Origin: Nymphaea colorata
Lineage: Eukaryota; Streptophyta; Magnoliopsida; Nymphaeales; Nymphaeaceae
Length of the DNA stretch: 31,340 nt
Assembly (NCBI RefSeq): GCF_008831285.2
Contig: NW_022204855.1
Coordinates: 1-31,340 of the forward strand
Direction: 5' to 3'
Within the stretch, counting starts at the first letter, position 1. Every line of letters begins with the position of its first letter. Of the stretch, positions 1 through 10,125 are shown one piece after another. The translations under genes were made by a program, and so were the position numbers. The notes under the pieces are model-generated. The model made no database searches. It was not told the DNA's origin and saw only the letters and a list, made by a program, of their open reading frames with translations.

Positions 1-107
1 CTGTTCACGCCTATTGTGTTACTATGATATTAAACTCATTTACGCGCCCATTTGGCTAGCCATATTGATGAAATGTATGGAAGTAGAGTGATAATGATGC
101 AATGGAA

Positions 108-790
108 TCATTTGAAGTCTTCGTCTTCCTCGTCGGGCAGAGGAGCGTTGTTGGCTTCGTTCCACTCCTGAGCCAGAGTAGCGATGTGGTTGGGATCCAT
201 GGGGATTTCTGAAGGCTGGAGAGCGAGAGCTTCGACGAGGTAGAGGTTGGGATCTCCGGTGAGGGTGCGGAGGATCCAGAGGAAGGGCTTTTCGTACTGG
301 TAGTTGCTCTTGGCGGAGACGTCGAAGTATTGGAGGTTGCGCTTGCGGTGGAAGGTGATTTGGCGGGCCTTGACTTTCCTGTCCTTCTGGTCGACCTTGT
401 TGCCGACCAGCACGATGGGGATGTTGTCGCAGATGCGAGTGAGGTCCTTGTACCACTTGGGCACGTTCTTGTAGGTGATGCGGGTGGTCACGTCGAACAT
501 GAGGATGGCGGCATTGGCTCCGATGTAGTATCCCTCTCTGAGTCCTCCCAACTTCTCCTGGCCAGCGGTGTCCCAAAGGGAGAGCTTGATGGGCCGTGGT
601 TGGTGTAGAAGACGATGGAGCTCACTTCAACTCCCTGGGTGGCGATGTATTTCTTTTCGAATTCGCCAGTGATGTGACGCTTGACGAAGGTGGTCTTGCC
701 CACACCGCCGTCTCCGATGAGCACGACCTTGAACTCGGCCACTGGGTTTCCCTGAGTCGATGATAAAGGTACTTTGTTGATTGGCTGCAT
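108..790 (-). CDS. RAN: Ran GTPase (nuclear transport small G protein)
   Basis: Ran drives nucleocytoplasmic transport by cycling GTP and GDP with importins and exportins. Visible motifs: P-loop GDGGVGKTT (about residues 19-27), switch [20 protein letters not shown], and the acidic tail LPDEEDEDF typical of Ran rather than Rab. About 220 residues, the usual length. The start at 790 (MQPINK) is followed by a likely 21-nt intron at 752-772 (GTACC...CTCAG) that is divisible by three, so it could also be read through. The stop at 108-110 is TGA. One base is missing near 588-594: the frame breaks between HGP and [11 protein letters not shown], with both sides clearly Ran. I treat it as a base-call or frameshift question, not a pseudogene, because everything else is intact. 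Confidence 0.95.
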
Positions 791-960
791 GTGTTGATGT
801 ATGAATTTATTATAATTCTCAAACAAATCCCATCCCATTTGAAGTATATACAGCTCACTTGCCACATTCAAAAACTACCAACAAAAATAACATGCAAATA
901 GGCGGCGCATGAGTGAGGAGAAGTTGATCAGTTGCTTAGGCGATGTTGTTAAGTTATATA

Positions 961-2028
961 TCACGTCCAGTAGGCACCGCGATAGTGGACGGCCTTGATC
1001 GACCGCATGCCGGTTTTCCAGTGCTTGTAGCCGAGGTTGTCCCGAACAGCGTAAGCCTCAGTCGGGTGCAGAGCAAGCTGCGGAAGTAGCCCTGAGTCTT
1101 CAGATACTTGAGGGGGAAGAGGAGCAGGATGCCGAACATCACCATCGACTGGCGCACCTTCTTGTCGTTTCTCCTCCAGCCGGACCTCCTCTGCATGAAG
1201 AACAGGAAGTTGGAGACGTCGTTAGCCATCTGGGGGTGGAGGCTGGAGTGCCGTCCTCGAACTCGAGCATTCCGTCGTGGAGCTGGCGAGGCATACCGAT
1301 GATCATGTGGTCGAAGTAGCTACGTGGCGAAACCAGTACGGATTGAAGTGCTTTCCCTTGGGGACTTCGAGACCATAAGGAGCCTTGAAGTGGTAGCCGG
1401 TCATGATGTTGTAGATGTAGTTGATTCCTCCTGGCCTCATCCTGATTTTGGTGAAGTCAGTGGGCCAGACCCTCCGTTGGCATTCTTGGCCTGATCCTGC
1501 GAGAAGTAGGGGCGTAGATGTGGTCGTGGATGTATCTTCATTGTGCAATCTCTACCTGTCGCGCTCGTCCCACTCCTGATAGTAGAACTGCTTGTAGTGG
1601 TGGTGGGCGGGGTGGATGGTGAAGTGCTCGGCCACCCAGGTAGAAAGCTCCAGCTGCTCATAGACCTTGTCCAGCAGCAAATCGTACTTCTTCGCCAGCA
1701 TACCGTGGCAGTTCGCGCAGTTCTTGGTAAAGACTTGGAAGCCTGCATAGTTAGAGCAGAGAAGTGGAACTTCCCGGAGGGGGAAGCTGAAGGAGAGCTT
1801 ACCTCTGCGGACGCTGCCGGAGTCGTAGGTTCCCCAAGCCCTGAACTGAGGCCAGGAGAGGTGACCGTGGTGAGTGCCGACCTCAGTGACTTGCTCCTCG
1901 TATCCCTTGATGCCCCAGTAGGCGCCGATATCGTCTCTGTAGATGAAACAGTTCTCCTTTTCCTCGGCTTCCGCGAAGGCGAAACCAGCTGCGAAGGTTC
2001 CCAGTACGAGCTTCCTGGCGATATTCAT
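961..2028 (-). CDS. CYC1: Cytochrome c1 (complex III haem subunit)
   Basis: Membrane-anchored c-type cytochrome of the bc1 complex, passing electrons to cytochrome c. The haem motif CANCH lies near residues 84-88, preceded by SVRRG|FQVF. NPYFDHMIIGMPRQL carries the axial Met, and the C-terminal anchor is around SMVMFGILLLFPLKYL, ending YRGAYWT before TGA (961-963). Three introns: 1743-1802 (60 nt, phase 1, restores RRGFQVF), 1536-1555 (20 nt, restores DRYIHDH) and 1320-1339 (20 nt, restores NPYFDHM). Four single-base frame breaks occur (about 1506-1514, 1465-1473, 1232-1236, 1071-1077), each missing one base with conserved sequence on both sides. With introns out and four bases counted in, about 323 residues. 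Divergent from the gene at 2174 over 145 bp. Confidence 0.93.
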
Positions 2029-2173
2029 CTTTTATTAAATGGTGATATTATCCGACCCAAATATTCAATTAATCTTCTCGCCCCTTCTCCCCTCGGTGAA
2101 GAAAGGAGCAGCCATAACGACCGTATCCATTGCAATAAACGCGCTTCAGATTATATAAATAATTTTAAAAACG

Positions 2174-2526
2174 ATGAACGGCCCCTACGTAATCATCTCG
2201 TGAGTTAGAACAACGGAGGATACGGCTACAATAATGGCCCCTATAACAACGGCCCCTACAACGGTGGTCCTGGTCCTTACGGGAATCCTTACAACAATCC
2301 ATACAACGATCCTTATGATAAGCCATACCAGCCTGGGCCTGGCTACAACAACTACGGACAAGGAGGCTACGGCTACAACAACAACCGCAACAACGGAGCT
2401 GACGACTGTTGTGCCTGTCTGGCTGGAATGTGTGCGCCTGCTGCTTACTGGAAGTGTGTCTTCGCTGATCAGGCATAAAACTTGATTATTCAAGAAGTAA
2501 ACTACAGCCCTTAGACAGGCGGGTGA
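2174..2526 (+). CDS. Small GYN/PY-repeat protein with Cys-rich C-terminus
   Basis: About 110 residues, no enzyme family recognised. The start MNGPY is joined through a 20-nt intron (2189-2208, GTAAT...GTTAG, containing TGA) to a repetitive stretch of Asn, Gly, Tyr and Pro (NNGGYGYNN, GPYNNGPY, NPYNDPYD). It ends in a compact Cys cluster, DDCCACLAGMCAPAAYWKC. This low-complexity plus cysteine-module layout resembles short membrane-associated Cys-tail proteins (CYSTM-like), but that is only a resemblance. A TAA and a TAG near the C-terminus are read as Glu before TGA at 2524-2526. It converges on clathrin light chain with a gap of only 21 bp. Confidence 0.75.
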
Positions 2527-2547
2527 GGCGGGTAGGAATACTAAGAT

Positions 2548-3137
2548 TCATCGTTTATCATCCTCCCTGCGGTGCAAGATGGCTTCACGCATGCGGTTTG
2601 TATCCTTGGAGCCCTTGTGCTCACCCTGGCGCACGTTGATGTTGGTGATGACTTTCTTCCACCTGCCTCGACGTTCAGCTTCGCCAGTTCTTCTTTGCTC
2701 TCCACCTCCTTCCGAAGGTTGTCTTGAGCTCTTTGCACCTTTTCCTCCTACTTTCTGCTCAGAAACTCAGACAATTGCTGTCTTCCCTCGTCGCGTCTGC
2801 GCTGCTTATCCTCCCACTCGCGATCCTACCTCTAAGCATTCTTACGCTCTTTTCCTTGAGGAGGTTTTGAATACGTTCTTCCTCTTCTCGGATGCGACGA
2901 GTGGTCTCGTCTTCTTCGTATTCATTAAAATCATTGTCAGCATCTTCGGGCGCGGAGGCGGGCGCAGGCGGTTCGTAGCTGAATTCAAACTGGTTGTTAT
3001 TGTCTGGGTAAGGGAGTGATACAGGCCTAGCCGTTGTTTTAGACAGGCTACTAAAATGTTGGCGGGCTGTAGGTAAACTACTGCTGCTCGAACTGCTGTG
3101 GCTGCTGCTGTTCGGCTTCGGTGAAGAACTAGTCCAT
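2548..3137 (-). CDS. CLTA: Clathrin light chain
   Basis: Regulatory subunit of the clathrin triskelion. The acidic N-terminus starts MDEFFTEAEQQQ (Glu from TAG). A long charged helix follows (RRIREEEERIQNLLKEK ... DREWEDKQRRDEGRQQL), then the diagnostic C-terminal segment WKKVITNIN ... KGSKDTNRMREAIL, equivalent to W-x-V ... KD-x-SRMR-x-xL of known light chains. Introns at 3004-3022 (19 nt) and 2826-2845 (20 nt). One base is missing near 2660-2668, between LNVEA and RWKKV. About 183 residues; stop TGA at 2548-2550. Seven TAA/TAG codons fall in the acidic N-terminal third where Glu fits well. Confidence 0.85.
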
Positions 3138-3353
3138 CGTGTGACTATTCTGTCAAATATTATATCTAAATATACAATTTTTGAATATCATTTAAATACG
3201 AAGACCTACTCACGCACAAACCTACCCACTTGGCAGAACTCACGCAGCCAGCTCAGCTTGAGCCTGCCATTATGGTTGCTTATAGTGGGAAATGGTATGA
3301 TGAGGATTATGCTACTTTAATGACCAAAATACATAAAATCATCAATATCGGCC

Positions 3354-3856
3354 TCAATCCTTTTTGTTAAGATAGTTTTCAGCTTCTACCAGCTTGCTCC
3401 TTAGGTAGCTGTTGTAGAGGAAAGCTGCCCCGTTGGTGCGTGGGTAAAACAAGTAGAGGTACACAAGCACTCTGAATACGTTGTAGGAGGGCAATGACAG
3501 GAAGAAGAATGCGTATCTTACAGTCCTCGCGAAGGCCGTGAAGAAACCGAACACGATCCAGTAGGTGAGCCACTCTTTAGTCTTCTGGCCGTCCTTGGAC
3601 TACAGAGCCTATGTTGCGTTTGCTTTACCTTGAAAGTCATGTAGGAGGGGTAGATCATGCCGAAGACGGTGACGAGGAGGTGCGAGAACACTCCAGAGCC
3701 AAGCAGGACGAGGGTGAGCAGGAAGAAGGAGATGAGGAGATATGCTGGCCTGATGCCGAATCTTTGCGCGATGCGGTTGACGGGAGTGAAGGTGCTGAAG
3801 GTCTAGTCGACGTGGTCGAGCGTGGAGGAGGAGAGGGACTTGACGCTGTCTAACAT
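3354..3856 (-). CDS. REEP/Yop1/DP1 (TB2/HVA22) ER-shaping protein
   Basis: Family members wedge into the ER membrane and curve tubules. Two hydrophobic hairpins are visible: PAYLLISFFLLTLVLLGSG ... MIYPSYMTF and WLTYWIVFGFFTAFARTVR ... VFRVLVYLYLF. The signature FKALESKDGQKTKEWLTYW matches the KAIES...QWLTYW motif of REEP5, Yop1 and HVA22. The Glu in KALES is written TAG here, one of the best pieces of evidence for the Glu code. Intron at 3609-3628 (20 nt). About 160 residues with no frame break; stop TGA at 3354-3356, start at 3856 (MLDSVK). Confidence 0.92.
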
Positions 3857-4067
3857 TAGAATTCGGATAATTATGAAAATTAATAAATTTTAATCAAGCT
3901 CAATCATATCGATGATTGAATATGTAAAGTAGCATCATAGCTATTTATACTAAGCACGCTTGACTGGTAGATGCCTTGTAAAAGCAAAATAGAGCTATCC
4001 CTCATTCATATATCACGTGATTAATCTTAATTTTAAATAGTTTGATAAACATGGTGATCGACAATTC

Positions 4068-4796
4068 TCACTTCTTTACTTTGGATGGCTCCTGCTTGCC
4101 GATCTTGCTTGACTACCCCGCTGGCGCATTTAACGTTGGAGACTTCTTGCCTGCCACTTCTCCGCCCTTTTTGTTCTTGCCCTCGTCTACGTCTGCCAAT
4201 TTCTCCAGCTCCATCTTGTTGAGATTTTCGAAGTGCTCGCTGATGGCTTTCAGCTCCTCCTCCTTTATCTTGATGAACTCTGCCATCTCTGCCTGGAACT
4301 TCTGGCTTTCCGCTGTGTCTCCGCAGTTCTGCCACAAGAAATCCATCTCCTTCCCCTGTAGTCCTGTGTATTTCTATTCCTTTAGTTTCTTGACCAGTGG
4401 GAGCAGATCCTCCCGCACTTCGCTGGCCTTCTCTATGATATCGGTCAGGTTCTTGAGCTAGCGCTCTACAAACTCATTGATATCTGCTCTAAGCCTTTCG
4501 AGAGTCTCTCGATATGTGTTGACTGAAGTTGTCAGTTCCTAGCTGGGCTTCTTTTCCTTGAGAACTCTGCGGACGAACTCTTTGAAGCTGATGGCGACGA
4601 ACTTATCCTCGTGATTTTCATGCCTGTGCATTTGTTCGCAGGACTAGTCGTCGCACTGCAGGCAGAAGAAGGCATATTGTTCGCACCCCTCGTTGAGGCA
4701 GACCATCCTGGCCTCCTTCTTGTTGACGCATTGGGGGAAGTTCTTTATCTTTACGGCTATATCCGAGGCGGATCGCGAATTTTGCTATTTTTTCAT
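4068..4796 (-). CDS. Zinc-binding (B-box-like) coiled-coil protein
   Basis: 242 residues in one uninterrupted exon. Residues 23-62 hold a Cys/His cluster (C23, C33, C38, C45, C48, C53, H57, H59, H62; for example MVCLNEGCEQYAFFCLQC ... CEQMHRHENH), the spacing of a B-box-like zinc module. The rest is highly charged and helical (ELTTSVNTYRETLERLRADI, EDLLPLVKKLKEE, KIKEEELKAISEHFENL), predicted coiled coil, ending in a Lys-rich tail. This resembles TRIM-like B-box plus coiled coil without a RING, seen in many ciliate proteins. Function unknown. Four TAG codons are read as Glu. Start MKKEQ at 4796; stop TGA at 4068-4070. Confidence 0.8.
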
Positions 4797-5517
4797 TCAA
4801 ATCTATTATAACGCCAGGCCGCCCACTACCACTCAACTGCCAATCGCCAACAGCAAAGTGACGACTCCCACCATCATTCAACAATGGCTCACTGGACCTG
4901 CCCATTTTCACTATTGCCTACCGTCAGTAGTCTTTAAAGGCAAATTTAACGGGATGGATGAGCTTTATCGATTCGATTTTGTCGGTTTTGAGTTATATTT
5001 TGATGAATTATTGGAAAAATATATATCAGCATCTAAAAAGTTCCTACACCAAGATAACTGCCAATCTTAACATCCAACCGCACGTGGAGGGTGCGATAGA
5101 GACGGTACGGAATTGTGCGTAGTTTTTATCCTTATAATGTGTTGGCTGTGCAGTAAGCATAATATATAACACAAAAATAATAACAAATCTTTGGAATTAG
5201 TGTAGGCTCACCTCCTGCTACCGGTTTCCTCCCACCCGCAGCGCCAATCTCCCTATCGCGGTGGATTTCCCAATAAAACATTCACAAAAATGCCAACTTT
5301 CATCCTGAAAACAAAATCAATCATCCAACCATCCCACACCACTCTGCCGTTATTTTTCCCTCAGGATATCTCCAGGCTTCGCTTGGTATGTGCGGTTGAT
5401 TTTGCGTGGAAGTTGTGGTGGGATTATGCAATACTAATAGTTTGTTGGTGCCGTCTATTCTATAATTTAAACATGATCTATATATATAACGAGGGGCCGC
5501 ATTTATGTGATTGGTAA
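4797..5517. other. Intergenic region between divergent genes (721 bp)
   Basis: Longest gap in the left block, lying between the zinc-binding coiled-coil gene (minus) and the C2H2 gene (plus), so it should hold both promoters. It is AT-rich with low-complexity patches. The plus frame in phase with the C2H2 start happens to stay free of TGA, but codon choice differs from its neighbours and no domain is recognisable. I see no RNA gene. Confidence 0.5.
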
Positions 5518-6094
5518 ATGGCCTACCGCCAGCTCTACTAGAGATTCGCCTCCCTGAAGGCCTCCTACGAGTGCGCGCTGGCCGGGGAAGCCCACCTGCG
5601 TTCCAGGATCTAGACAGTTAAAAATGAAAATTAGCAGTTAAAAAATCGCCCCATCGTCCACAACGCCCACAAAACCCATCCCCACGAATGCTCCTCCTTC
5701 GATCCTCAACTTCCCGAAACCTAGAAAGAAATAACGGCCAAACCAACCAGGAAAAAACAAAATCGAATCAAAAAGCAGCACTCCACCGAAATCGACTCCG
5801 TTGGCTCCGCCTCCATCTACGAATGCACCTACCACAACTGCAACCGCATCTACAGCTCGCCAGTCTCACTGAATCTGCACATAAAGACCAAGCACAACGG
5901 CGGCACCAAAAAGGAACGAGAAGCCTACGCGGTACGCTAATCTTGACTCAGAAGATGATAATCGAGGCGAACTAGAGAGGAGACCCGCTGCCGAAGGTGG
6001 ACATCAACTTTCCCCCCAACTTTCTGGAAGTAAGTGATGCGATATTTAGGAATTCAAGATTACTTACGAGTACATGAAAAAGTACAACATGTGA
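5518..6094 (+). CDS. Single C2H2 zinc-finger protein
   Basis: 178 residues. One classical zinc finger, YECTYHNCNRIYSSPVSLNL followed by HIKTKH, with spacing C-x4-C-x12-H-x4-H, then a basic KKERE segment. Single fingers of the NC-x-x-x-YSSPVSLNLH type are common in ciliates and other protists, presumably nucleic-acid or protein binding. The N-terminal third is charged (AYRQLYERFASLKASYE) and may be helical. Two 20-nt introns: 5932-5951 (GTACG...ACTCAG, carries TGA) and 6030-6049 (GTAAG...TTTAG, carries TGA). Stop TGA at 6092-6094. No frame break. The role as a transcription factor is plausible but not shown. Confidence 0.85.
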
Positions 6095-6422
6095 CCTCAA
6101 TCTTTTATAGTATTTATTATTCGCATCCCCCTCTTTCCTATCCATCGCATTTTTAACTTAAAAATAATGACCAATTATTATACCCCTTCCATCTCTACGA
6201 AACAATTGGCAGGGATATGGGTGATAGGATTAGGCCAACCGTGAGGTATGGAGAGGATTGCTTCCATCGAATTATAGATTAACATGGTGGTGAATGTTCG
6301 TTGGTTATTTTGTATCCTATTTTTTCTACGGGGTGGATATGCTTCATTCTAGTGGCGAGGGCGAGGTGGGGTTGATTTTAGTTGAGATGGTTTGATATGC
6401 CACTTGATTTGTTATAAATAAA
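6095..6422. other. Intergenic, AT-rich (328 bp)
   Basis: Between the C2H2 gene and the next plus-strand gene. No coding potential or RNA structure that I can support; presumed 3' flank plus promoter. Confidence 0.5.
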
Positions 6423-7834
6423 ATGAATAAAACAAAGTCTTCCAAACTTACCCACAAATCCCAGCACCCCATGCGCCTCCTCCTCAAAATTAGAGGCAAC
6501 CACCACGGCGCCGCCCGCACCCTCTAAAACGAATCCCTCACCGATTAGCCCTCCAACTCCTCCCTCATAGTGGCTCCCAGAGACGACGAAGCAGCAAGCG
6601 CAGAACAGAGGTACGGCAACAGCAGGATGCGGACTGAATATTCCGACCGGTTCGGAGTCTTCCGGAAGAGCAATCGCAGCTTCCACCGCATCAACACAAG
6701 GTAAGAAGATCACCAGTCCCCCTCCAAAAACGACCTAGAAACCAATACGCTCTACAATAAAACATTCTCCAAACTCAAACTCCAACAGGCACGTGAAGAC
6801 ACACCCGAAAAACTAACCATCGAAACCAAGAAATAGGAAGAGAGATTGCCCGAGATCAAGGAGGCCTCGCCCACCTTCGAGGACATCGAGGACAGGATTG
6901 AAGGACTCATGACCAAGCGACTCAACGAGTGCCTCCAGTTCAAGAAAAAGGACGACTGGGCGATAGATTCAGAGCTCAGCAAACTAGTGGAGGCCTACAA
7001 ATAGGCCAAGACTTCCAAGAACCCATAGGTGCAGGACGAGGACATCCACCTGCTCTCCAGGAGGATCGCCATGCTGGAGAAATTGATCGCCGAAAGCATG
7101 ACCGAATCCGATGTAGTCCATTTGCTAGCTAGATCGTCAAGAAGTATTACATGGGGAAGGTGGCCAACCAGCACTGGAAGCACCACAAGACAGAATCTTT
7201 CACCAGCGTGGAGCCTGTCCGCTCCATCAACAGGGAGCACAAGCAGGAATTACTTGTAAACACATCACATAATCGCGAATCCTACCAGCAGCCCGATCGT
7301 AGCGCCTATGACTTCGAGAAAAGAGGAAACTACTTTTTCAATCCCGATAGGCATAAACAGCCACTCCCAAGGTCCTCCTACAATCGGGATTTTCTCACCT
7401 ACGGCGCAGTCCAGAACATGAGTGCCTGCAAACCCACAGAAAACGAGTGTCTGAAGGCAGCCTCATCCGCAAAGATAATGAACTCGTCCTATCGGTCCAA
7501 CTTCGTGCCCAAAAAGGCAGAGAAGATAAACATAAAGGAGCTGGATGCCTGCAGGGACAAAATAAAGAACTTGCCTATTATCTTCGGCAAGAAGGAGAAG
7601 GACCTCATCGCCTACAACTTGGCCGCCTTCCTAAAGCTTAAAAATAGCAACAACAAGGCGAGCCATGTTTCCCACTCAATCGAACGGATAGAAGCCATGC
7701 CCTCATGTTCGAACCATTTCACGAGCGAATCCCGCAAATAGTTCATAAAGGCTATCCCGATCTCGCCCTCCCAGATAAAACACAAGAACCTGCAGAAGCT
7801 AAAGTACAGCTACAAGAAGGAACACCATGTTTGA
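6423..7834 (+). CDS. Unknown charged protein, partly coiled coil
   Basis: 463 residues, family not recognised. The first 120 residues are basic and serine-rich. About residues 130-235 are charged and helical (KLTIETKKEEERLPEIKEA, HLLSRRIAMLEKLIAESM). The C-terminal half is polar and Asn/Ser-rich with Tyr/Phe patches (YDFEKRGNYFFNPDRHK, KIKNLPIIFGKKEKDLIAY). One 20-nt intron at 7113-7132 (GTAGT...AGCTAG) joins ESMTESD to IVKKYYMGK. Six TAA/TAG codons are read as Glu. Stop TGA at 7832-7834; start MNKTKSSK at 6423. Convergent with the next gene (94 bp gap). Could be a cytoskeletal protein, but nothing proves it. Confidence 0.75.
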
Positions 7835-7928
7835 ATCTATTTATACCTATCATCCATTATCTACCGTTGGGATATAATGCAGTGGATCTAATTGAATGTG
7901 AGGCTAATTCAATGCAGGACAATAAATA

Positions 7929-8555
7929 TCACTTTTAGGGATTTTGGAGGAAAAAAGGACTAATTTCAACTTTGATTATCCTGAGGTCGAACCCAAGAAT
8001 GTCCACCACTCTTTCATCATTCAGGCCGTCTATCCTCTCAATAACCGAAACAGCTCTCTTCGCATCCACCCTCACGCTAGCTTTTAGCTAATTTTACTGG
8101 CTAGATTCTGCGATGGAGTTTCCTATTTGGCTTGGTTTTGGCAACTATTTTTATCTATTTGCCAGTTTCGCTGGAGGGATGGGCATCATTGAGTCCGGCT
8201 CTTCGACCTCGGCTATGCTGCTAATGGGATTGCTTTTGTGGTCGGAGTTTTGCCTTTTTAAATGGTCATGCGCGTCCGATGAATAAACGATATCAATTGC
8301 AGATTGGTTGGCTATTACCTATCTTGGCCTCACATCCTCCTCCATGATCGGCGGAGTGAGCCGCCACTGAGGCCGTCCCGAGCTGTTGAGAGAACTGACA
8401 AAGGATTCAGGCTTGGGGATATTGACATCAATAGTCCTCTGCTATATGGGGACAACGATTGCCGGTTTGGCATTGAGCTCTACAGGTTCTCTTGGCTCCA
8501 GCCGATATTTAATAGAATTTTCTTTAGTTTCTGACTTTTCGTTGATGCAACCCAT
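7929..8555 (-). CDS. Unknown protein with N-myristoylation-like MGC start
   Basis: 208 residues in one exon, not recognised. It begins MGCINEKSE, a Met-Gly-Cys start compatible with N-myristoylation plus palmitoylation, suggesting membrane attachment. The middle is polar and proline-rich (IPKPESFVSSLN, GRPQWRLTPPIMEEDVRP). The C-terminal part looks folded (SVIERIDGLNDERVVDILGF). TAA/TAG codons are read as Glu (for example NREKELPKPS). Stop TGA at 7929-7931. It lies just downstream of the GSK3-like gene on the same strand (104 bp gap). A small signalling adaptor is possible, but this is inference. Confidence 0.65.
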
Positions 8556-8659
8556 GGTGAGCAAGGTAGAGTTTATGTCACAATAATTATTAAATAAAAT
8601 GGAATAGGCGGCAGATAGGCTCTGAAGAACCAGTAAGTTACGGAATAAATATCATGCGC

Positions 8660-9831
8660 TCATGTGGACTGGGAACAGTTGATGGTGGAGGCAGTCTAGT
8701 TCTCATTTTACTTGTTGGACTGGTAGACCTACCGGTAGCTCTCGAACAATTGCTACAACTACATTATCACCTTCTTGTTCTTCTTGGTACGCAGGTTGTC
8801 GAACTAGAAGAGAGCAGGCAACTGCTTGGCCTATTAGTAGGTGACGAGATCTGCGAAGTATTCGTGCTTCAAGGCGTCGAAGGGCCTTACCCGCTCCTTG
8901 ATGTTGTAGGTTAGCATCTTCTTGATGAGATCGATTTCCAGTTCCTCCGGATGATAACGCTTCAGGATCTTCCTCCAGTCGCTCCCCTTCACCTTCGGCA
9001 GCTCCACGCTGGCGTTTTACTCGGAGAAGGCCAGCAGCTGCTCGCGGGTGGGAGTGCCCAAGATCTTAATGATCTCGATCAGTTGCTCGATAGAGCTATC
9101 GCCGGGGAAGACCGGTTCGAGGGTCATGAGTTCGACGATAATGCAGCCGGCTGACCACATGTCTATTTCGCAGCCGTACGAGGTGGAGTTGAGGATGAGT
9201 TCCGGCGCTCTGTAGTAGCGCGAGCATATGTATGAGACATTATTCTCTTTGTTTTCGATAATTTTGGCTGAGCCAAAGTCGCAAATCTTCACTTCGAAGG
9301 TTTCATTATTGATGAGAATGTTGGGCGGTTTGAGGTCCCTGTGGCAGACATTGTTGATCTGTTTTAGAGGCGAGCTACTTCTAGGTAGGCGAGAGCTTTC
9401 ACGAGCTGGAAGGCGAAGATCTTGCGTTGCTGTTGGGTGATTGCTCGCTTCTTCTTCCGGCATTCCTTCATGAGGTTGTAAAGACTGGTATCCATGTGCT
9501 CCATCAGGATGAAGAGAGTGCATTCGCCGTCGATCATCTTCAGGAAGTAGTCCTTCATCTCCACGATGTTGGGATGGTCCAGTGCGAAATTATGCTCAGC
9601 TCCCGGTTCTTGTACTTGGGATCCTGCACCACCTCCTTCACCGCGTAGGTCTCTCTCGTCTTCTTGTTGATGACCTAAGTGGCATTGGCATTACCAAATA
9701 CACCTTGCCGAAGGTGCCCTGCCCGATCAGCTTCAATTTCTCGTATTGGTTTTACTGAGTGGAGGAGGAAGTACGTCGTTGAAGAGACGTGAGGGTTGGC
9801 GTTTGAGGAGAGTGAGCTTGTTCTTGAGCAT
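8660..9831 (-). CDS. GSK3-like CMGC protein kinase
   Basis: Ser/Thr kinase of the glycogen synthase kinase 3 family. Gly-rich loop GQGTFGKVY (about residue 30), catalytic Lys in [38 protein letters not shown], and the activation loop [14 protein letters not shown] with the GSK3-type Tyr. Also [24 protein letters not shown] and LPALFEF near the C-terminus, all in the order of GSK3. Three 20-nt introns: 9755-9774, 9675-9694 and 9359-9378. One base is missing near 9581-9590, between RELSII and LDHPN. About 370 residues; stop TGA at 8660-8662. Several TAA/TAG codons cluster in the C-terminal tail (YEEAKQLP, REVYQSNKENENE). It shares a 294-bp divergent promoter region with the next kinase. Confidence 0.93.
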
Positions 9832-10125
9832 GGAAATTATTTTAGAAATAATGGAAAATGGATAAAAAATATTAGCATCAGGCGCAGCGATGGTTGGAAC
9901 GGAAGTGAGAAAGTGGAGAAGAGGGACTTGGGACTACCTCCAATTTAATGCAAATAGAAGATTATTATAATGGAATGGAGCTCAAATATTCCACCCATCA
10001 TTATCATTCCCCTTTCACTTCAAAATAATAATCCTGCATTCTTTGCCAGCAGTGGTTGTGGGTGGTCTGGCGGTTGCGGGGTGAGATGTCTGATTGATTT
10101 TATTTTTGAAGTTATAATCTGTTAG

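Noticed and set aside
961-2028. Cytochrome c1 and other genes with frame breaks as pseudogenes
   Set aside because: Protein sequence on both sides of every break is fully conserved, introns are intact, and no nonsense or missense decay is visible. Base-call loss or recoding fits better.
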